From Alphaproteobacteria bacterium (GTDB lineage: Bacteria > Pseudomonadota > Alphaproteobacteria > JABSOH01 > JABAAW01), in contig JABAAD010000014.1 of the NCBI GenBank assembly GCA_014238935.1, positions 1 through 6,910 of the forward strand: 6,910 nucleotides of DNA, read 5' to 3'. A program made the translations under genes and the position numbers. This document shows positions 4,832-6,910 of the stretch, piece by piece. Within the stretch, counting starts at the first letter, position 1. Every line of letters begins with the position of its first letter. The notes under the pieces were generated by a model. It worked only from the letters and a program-made list of their open reading frames with translations, was not told the DNA's origin and did no database searches.

Positions 4832-5709
4832 GATCTTTTGTCGTCGTGCGTTAGCAAGACGAGTTTCAAGCGCGCGATCTGCCGCGCCGACGATTCGATG
4901 ATGCGGAACTCGATGCCGGAGCGAGGGTCGCTGATCGCCTCGCCTCGGTTCGGAACACGCCCCGCCAACGCGACGACGAGCCCTCCTAAAGTGTCTACCT
5001 CCTCGGTGCATTCGAGCTTTTTTCCGAAACGTTCTTCAAATCGCTCCAGTGTCAGACGCGCGTCGGCGACGATGTTGCCCTCCGCGTCTCGATAGCCGAT
5101 CGGCTCCCAATCCTTGTCGTGTTCGTCGTGAATCTCGCCGACGATCTCTTCGACAACATCCTCCAATGTCGCCATGCCGTCGATGCCGCCATACTCGTCG
5201 ACGACAAAGGCGATCTGCCGCCGCGTCTGTTGCATCTTCAGCAACAAGTCGAAGACGCGAACGCTGGGAGCGCAGAACAAAGGCGGGTGCAACAGCGCAC
5301 GCAGAGAAAAACTGCCCCCCTGCCCATTCTGCGCAATGTGCGAGAGCAACGACTTCACATGCAAGACACCTTCGATGCGATCCAACGTTTTGCGATAAAC
5401 AGGATAGCGCGAATGAGGCTTCTCCGAGACGAAAGGCAAAAGCTCTTCGTAGGGTATCGTGAGGTCGATGGCTTGCACATCAGCGCGCGGCACCATGACA
5501 TCGGCGACCGTCTTGTCGCCGACATTCAGTATGTTCGAAATCATCGTGCGCTCTTCGGGCGCAAGCTCCGCTTGTTTGTCCTCTTCGATCAGCTCGCCAA
5601 TGGTTTCGCGGATCTTCGGTCCTCCGAAACGTCGTCGCAACCCCGAAAGCCGCGTTTGCAACCACGACTCGCCGCGCGCGTTACCGTCGGCAGAAGAAGG
5701 CTGTGTCAT
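4828..5709 (-). CDS. corC: CBS-domain protein of the CorC/HlyC/TlyC family
   Basis: A 293-residue soluble protein without the DUF21 membrane domain found in longer family members. VADVMVPRADV (68-78) and SRYPVYRKTLDRIEGVLHVKSLL (100-122) form the first CBS motif. RRQIAFVVDEYGGIDGMATLED (163-184) with VVEEIVGEI forms the second. The C-terminal part (about 205-290) is the CorC_HlyC domain (GNIVADARLTLERFEERFG, then TLGGLVVALAGRVPNRGE). The family is linked to divalent-cation efflux or sensing in enterobacteria and is often labelled hemolysin; the older hemolysin label is not evidence of toxicity. The ATG at 5707-5709 overlaps the ybeY TGA as ATGA and has no separate Shine-Dalgarno. Its own TGA overlaps the lnt GTG. 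The position between ybeY and lnt is the usual one in alphaproteobacteria and many other proteobacteria. The biochemical role here is inferred from family only. Confidence 0.95.
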   Translation of the reverse strand: MTQPSSADGNARGESWLQTRLSGLRRRFGGPKIRETIGELIEEDKQAELAPEERTMISNILNVGDKTVADVMVPRADVQAIDLTIPYEELLPFVSEKPHSRYPVYRKTLDRIEGVLHVKSLLSHIAQNGQGGSFSLRALLHPPLFCAPSVRVFDLLLKMQQTRRQIAFVVDEYGGIDGMATLEDVVEEIVGEIHDEHDKDWEPIGYRDAEGNIVADARLTLERFEERFGKKLECTEEVDTLGGLVVALAGRVPNRGEAISDPRSGIEFRIIESSARQIARLKLVLLTHDDKRS

Positions 5710-6347
5710 GGCAGCGCGAGAGGATGCAAGTCCGTAAAACCCAGCCGCGCGAGAATCGCTCCTTCCGCCTCCTCCATCGCCGAACGTTCCTCGTCTCCGT
5801 CGTGGGTGAAGCCCGCCAAGTGCAAAATTCCATGCACCGTCATGTGGGCTGAATGGGCAAGCGCATCAAGACGATGCCGATCGATCGCACGCTGCAAGCC
5901 CTGATAACCGAGCGCGATGTCGCCCAAAAAATCTTGCGCGCTATCCTCGCTGCAAAAATTTTGACGACAAAGGGTTTGTCCGTCGTCTCGCCCGTCGTTT
6001 TGTACAGCGGCGGGGAAGGCGAGCGAATCGCACGCCGTATCCTTGTCGCGGAAGCGGCGGTTGAGCGCACGCATGCGCTGCTCGTTCGTGCACAGAATCG
6101 AGACAACCAAGGTCACGCTGTTCGAGGTCACGCTGTTCGAGGCAGGGTTGCGCCTTGCGACAAAATCCAACGCGGCTTCTGCCGCACGCTGCACCTCTTC
6201 GAGTCTGTCCTTTTTCCACAACGGCGACTCTGTCTGGAGATGCACGATGTGCGATTGCAGGTGCGCGATGCGCGACGGAGGTTCTTCCTCCTCTTCGCGC
6301 AGTTCTGCAGAGGGGGGGGGCATCGGAGAGGGGGAGAGAGAGGTCAC
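5706..6347 (-). CDS. ybeY: YbeY endoribonuclease (rRNA maturation metalloprotein)
   Basis: YbeY is a zinc-dependent endoribonuclease involved in 16S rRNA 3'-end maturation and ribosome quality control. The metal motif H172-x3-H176-x5-H182 (HGILHLAGFTH) is complete, although the usual GYDH is GFTH. LGDIALGYQG (141-150) matches the conserved LGDI block. The central TDVLSFP motif reads CDSLAFP (106-112) and is followed by a Cys/Asp-rich insertion of roughly 20-25 residues before LGDI. The protein is 213 residues against about 150-170 for most family members. The excess is this insertion, a duplicated SNSVT (70-79) and a Pro/Glu-rich N-terminal extension of about 35 residues. The GTG at 6345-6347 is chosen because it overlaps the phoH stop as GTGA. 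An ATG at codon 9 and a GTG at codon 35 are alternatives, and the last begins near the conserved domain. A run of nine C lies at codons 10-12. Confidence 0.93.
   Translation of the reverse strand: MTSLSPSPMPPPSAELREEEEEPPSRIAHLQSHIVHLQTESPLWKKDRLEEVQRAAEAALDFVARRNPASNSVTSNSVTLVVSILCTNEQRMRALNRRFRDKDTACDSLAFPAAVQNDGRDDGQTLCRQNFCSEDSAQDFLGDIALGYQGLQRAIDRHRLDALAHSAHMTVHGILHLAGFTHDGDEERSAMEEAEGAILARLGFTDLHPLALP
5976..5999 (-). repeat. Degenerate 12-bp duplication in the ybeY insertion
   Basis: ttgtccgtcgtc (5976-5987) and tcgcccgtcgtt (5988-5999) match at 9 of 12 bases and encode DDGQ and NDGR on the coding strand (residues 117-124). This is the start of the segment not found in typical YbeY proteins. 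It may be an older duplication of the same kind as the exact ones elsewhere. Confidence 0.5.
6111..6140 (-). repeat. Perfect 15-bp in-frame duplication inside ybeY
   Basis: ggtcacgctgttcga occurs at 6111-6125 and 6126-6140. The coding strand reads SNSVT-SNSVT (residues 70-79), directly before the conserved beta strand LVVSILCTNE. Confidence 0.93.
6312..6320 (-). repeat. Nine-base C homopolymer near the start of ybeY
   Basis: The plus strand has G9 and the coding strand C9, encoding Pro10-Pro12. It is downstream of the GTG (codon 1) and ATG (codon 9) starts and upstream of the conserved domain. A one-base slip would therefore frameshift the protein unless translation starts later. Confidence 0.85.
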
Positions 6348-6910
6348 GAGTCGTTCGTTATTTGCGTTTCTTTTTCTTTTTCATTATTTAACTCCAAGTC
6401 GCACGGCGAGGTTTCGTAGGCGCGCAGCACCTCTGCGACCAGCGGATGGCGCACGACCTCTTGTCGAGAGAAGCGCACGAAAGGCACGACGGTTTTGAGT
6501 CGTCGTTCGGCGTCGATCAGTCCGTTGCAGCTTGTCGCGGGCAAATCCGCCTGAGAGGGGTCGCCCGTGATGACGAGGCGCGCTCCCGTTCCCAGCCTCG
6601 TGAGCATCATCTTCATCTGCTGTTTCGATGTGTTTTGCGCCTCGTCGAGCAACAGAAAGGCGTTTTCGATGGTGCGTCCTCGCATGAAAGAAAGGGGCGC
6701 GATTTCCAGCCTTCCCTCAGCCAAGTGTCGCTCGGTCGTCGACTTGCCGAACCATCGGTGCAACAGGTCGAAGATGGGACGCAGGTAAGGATCGACCTTC
6801 TCGCGCATGTCGCCCGGCAGGAAGCCGAGCCTTTCTCCCGCCTCGACGACGGGACGCGAGAGAATCACCCTTTCCACATCGCCGCGCCGCAACAACGACA
6901 TGCCGTATCC
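6344..6910 (-). CDS. phoH: PhoH-family ATPase, C-terminal part (runs off right edge)
   Basis: The 188 visible residues are the C-terminal two-thirds of the PhoH P-loop domain. RVILSRPVVEAGERLGFLPGD and MREKVDPYLRPIFD are hallmark PhoH sequence. FLLLDEAQN (about visible residues 85-93) is the Walker B motif, and ITGDPSQADLP (about 114-124) is the sensor region. The Walker A motif and N-terminal domain must lie beyond the window; the reading frame stays open to its last base, starting GYGMSLLRRG. The ATG at 6899-6901 is internal, not the start. PhoH (PhoL type) proteins are cytoplasmic ATPases typically linked with YbeY and inferred to act in RNA metabolism. The C-terminal tail ends in a hydrophilic NEKEKETQITNDS stretch. 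Its TGA overlaps the ybeY GTG. In alphaproteobacteria miaB often precedes phoH, which cannot be checked here. Confidence 0.96.
   Translation of the reverse strand, partial: GYGMSLLRRGDVERVILSRPVVEAGERLGFLPGDMREKVDPYLRPIFDLLHRWFGKSTTERHLAEGRLEIAPLSFMRGRTIENAFLLLDEAQNTSKQQMKMMLTRLGTGARLVITGDPSQADLPATSCNGLIDAERRLKTVVPFVRFSRQEVVRHPLVAEVLRAYETSPCDLELNNEKEKETQITNDS

Noticed and set aside
4832..5011. 60-residue N-terminal extension of lnt
   Set aside because: It overlaps conserved CorC coding sequence, is Arg-rich, and the GTGA overlap start at 4831 fits the family length.
5119..5904. Plus-strand ORF of 261 codons opposite corC and ybeY
   Set aside because: It is the complement of two genes whose motifs are clear; openness is explained by GC-rich codon bias.
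5976..6038. Palindromic coding element (as known in Rickettsia genes) as the source of the YbeY insertion
   Set aside because: I see no long inverted repeat in the segment; only a degenerate direct repeat is visible.

Overview
The window is a compact, moderately GC-rich stretch of bacterial chromosome. It is most likely alphaproteobacterial. The evidence is gene order and protein type: phoH, ybeY, a CorC/HlyC-type CBS protein, lnt and an XRE regulator read leftward in the usual alphaproteobacterial order. A small HIG1 'twin transmembrane' protein lies directly upstream of a PduO-type cobalamin adenosyltransferase, and an A-type Fe-S carrier is followed by exonuclease III. The genus cannot be told from this sequence. 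No mobile element, tRNA, rRNA or CRISPR array was seen.

Layout from left to right. Positions 1-702 (minus strand) hold a cobalamin adenosyltransferase cut by the window edge, a 64-residue HIG1 membrane protein, and upstream of that a possible 74-residue basic ORF joined to HIG1 by an ATGA overlap. Positions 703-799 are a short intergenic stretch with a purine-rich leader and a Shine-Dalgarno. Positions 800-2310 (plus strand) hold an ErpA/IscA-like Fe-S carrier and exonuclease III. Positions 2311-2361 are a convergent gap containing a perfect 14-bp tandem duplication. Positions 2362-2946 (minus strand) hold an XRE/Cro-type regulator with a strong Shine-Dalgarno and a 9-bp palindrome upstream. 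Positions 3134-6910 (minus strand) hold lnt, corC, ybeY and phoH in a tight operon in which every junction is a 4-nt ATGA or GTGA overlap. phoH runs off the right edge.

How the genes fit together. The phoH-ybeY-corC-lnt block joins RNA/ribosome maintenance (PhoH ATPase, YbeY metallo-endoribonuclease) to envelope functions (CorC-type CBS protein, Lnt lipoprotein N-acylation). ErpA and XthA supply Fe-S cluster delivery and base-excision repair. The adenosyltransferase makes adenosylcobalamin.

The most unusual signal is that ordinary housekeeping genes here carry short tandem duplications. There are 12-bp units in the adenosyltransferase (3 copies), xthA (about 5-6 copies) and lnt (2 copies), and a 15-bp unit in ybeY (2 copies). 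All of these keep the reading frame. There are also a perfect 14-bp duplication between xthA and the XRE gene and an imperfect 15/16-bp one in the erpA leader. Having so many in under 7 kb suggests that repeat expansion is a property of this genome. A second point worth checking is the unannotated-looking small ORF upstream of HIG1. I did not find clear evidence for a wholly new multi-gene system.
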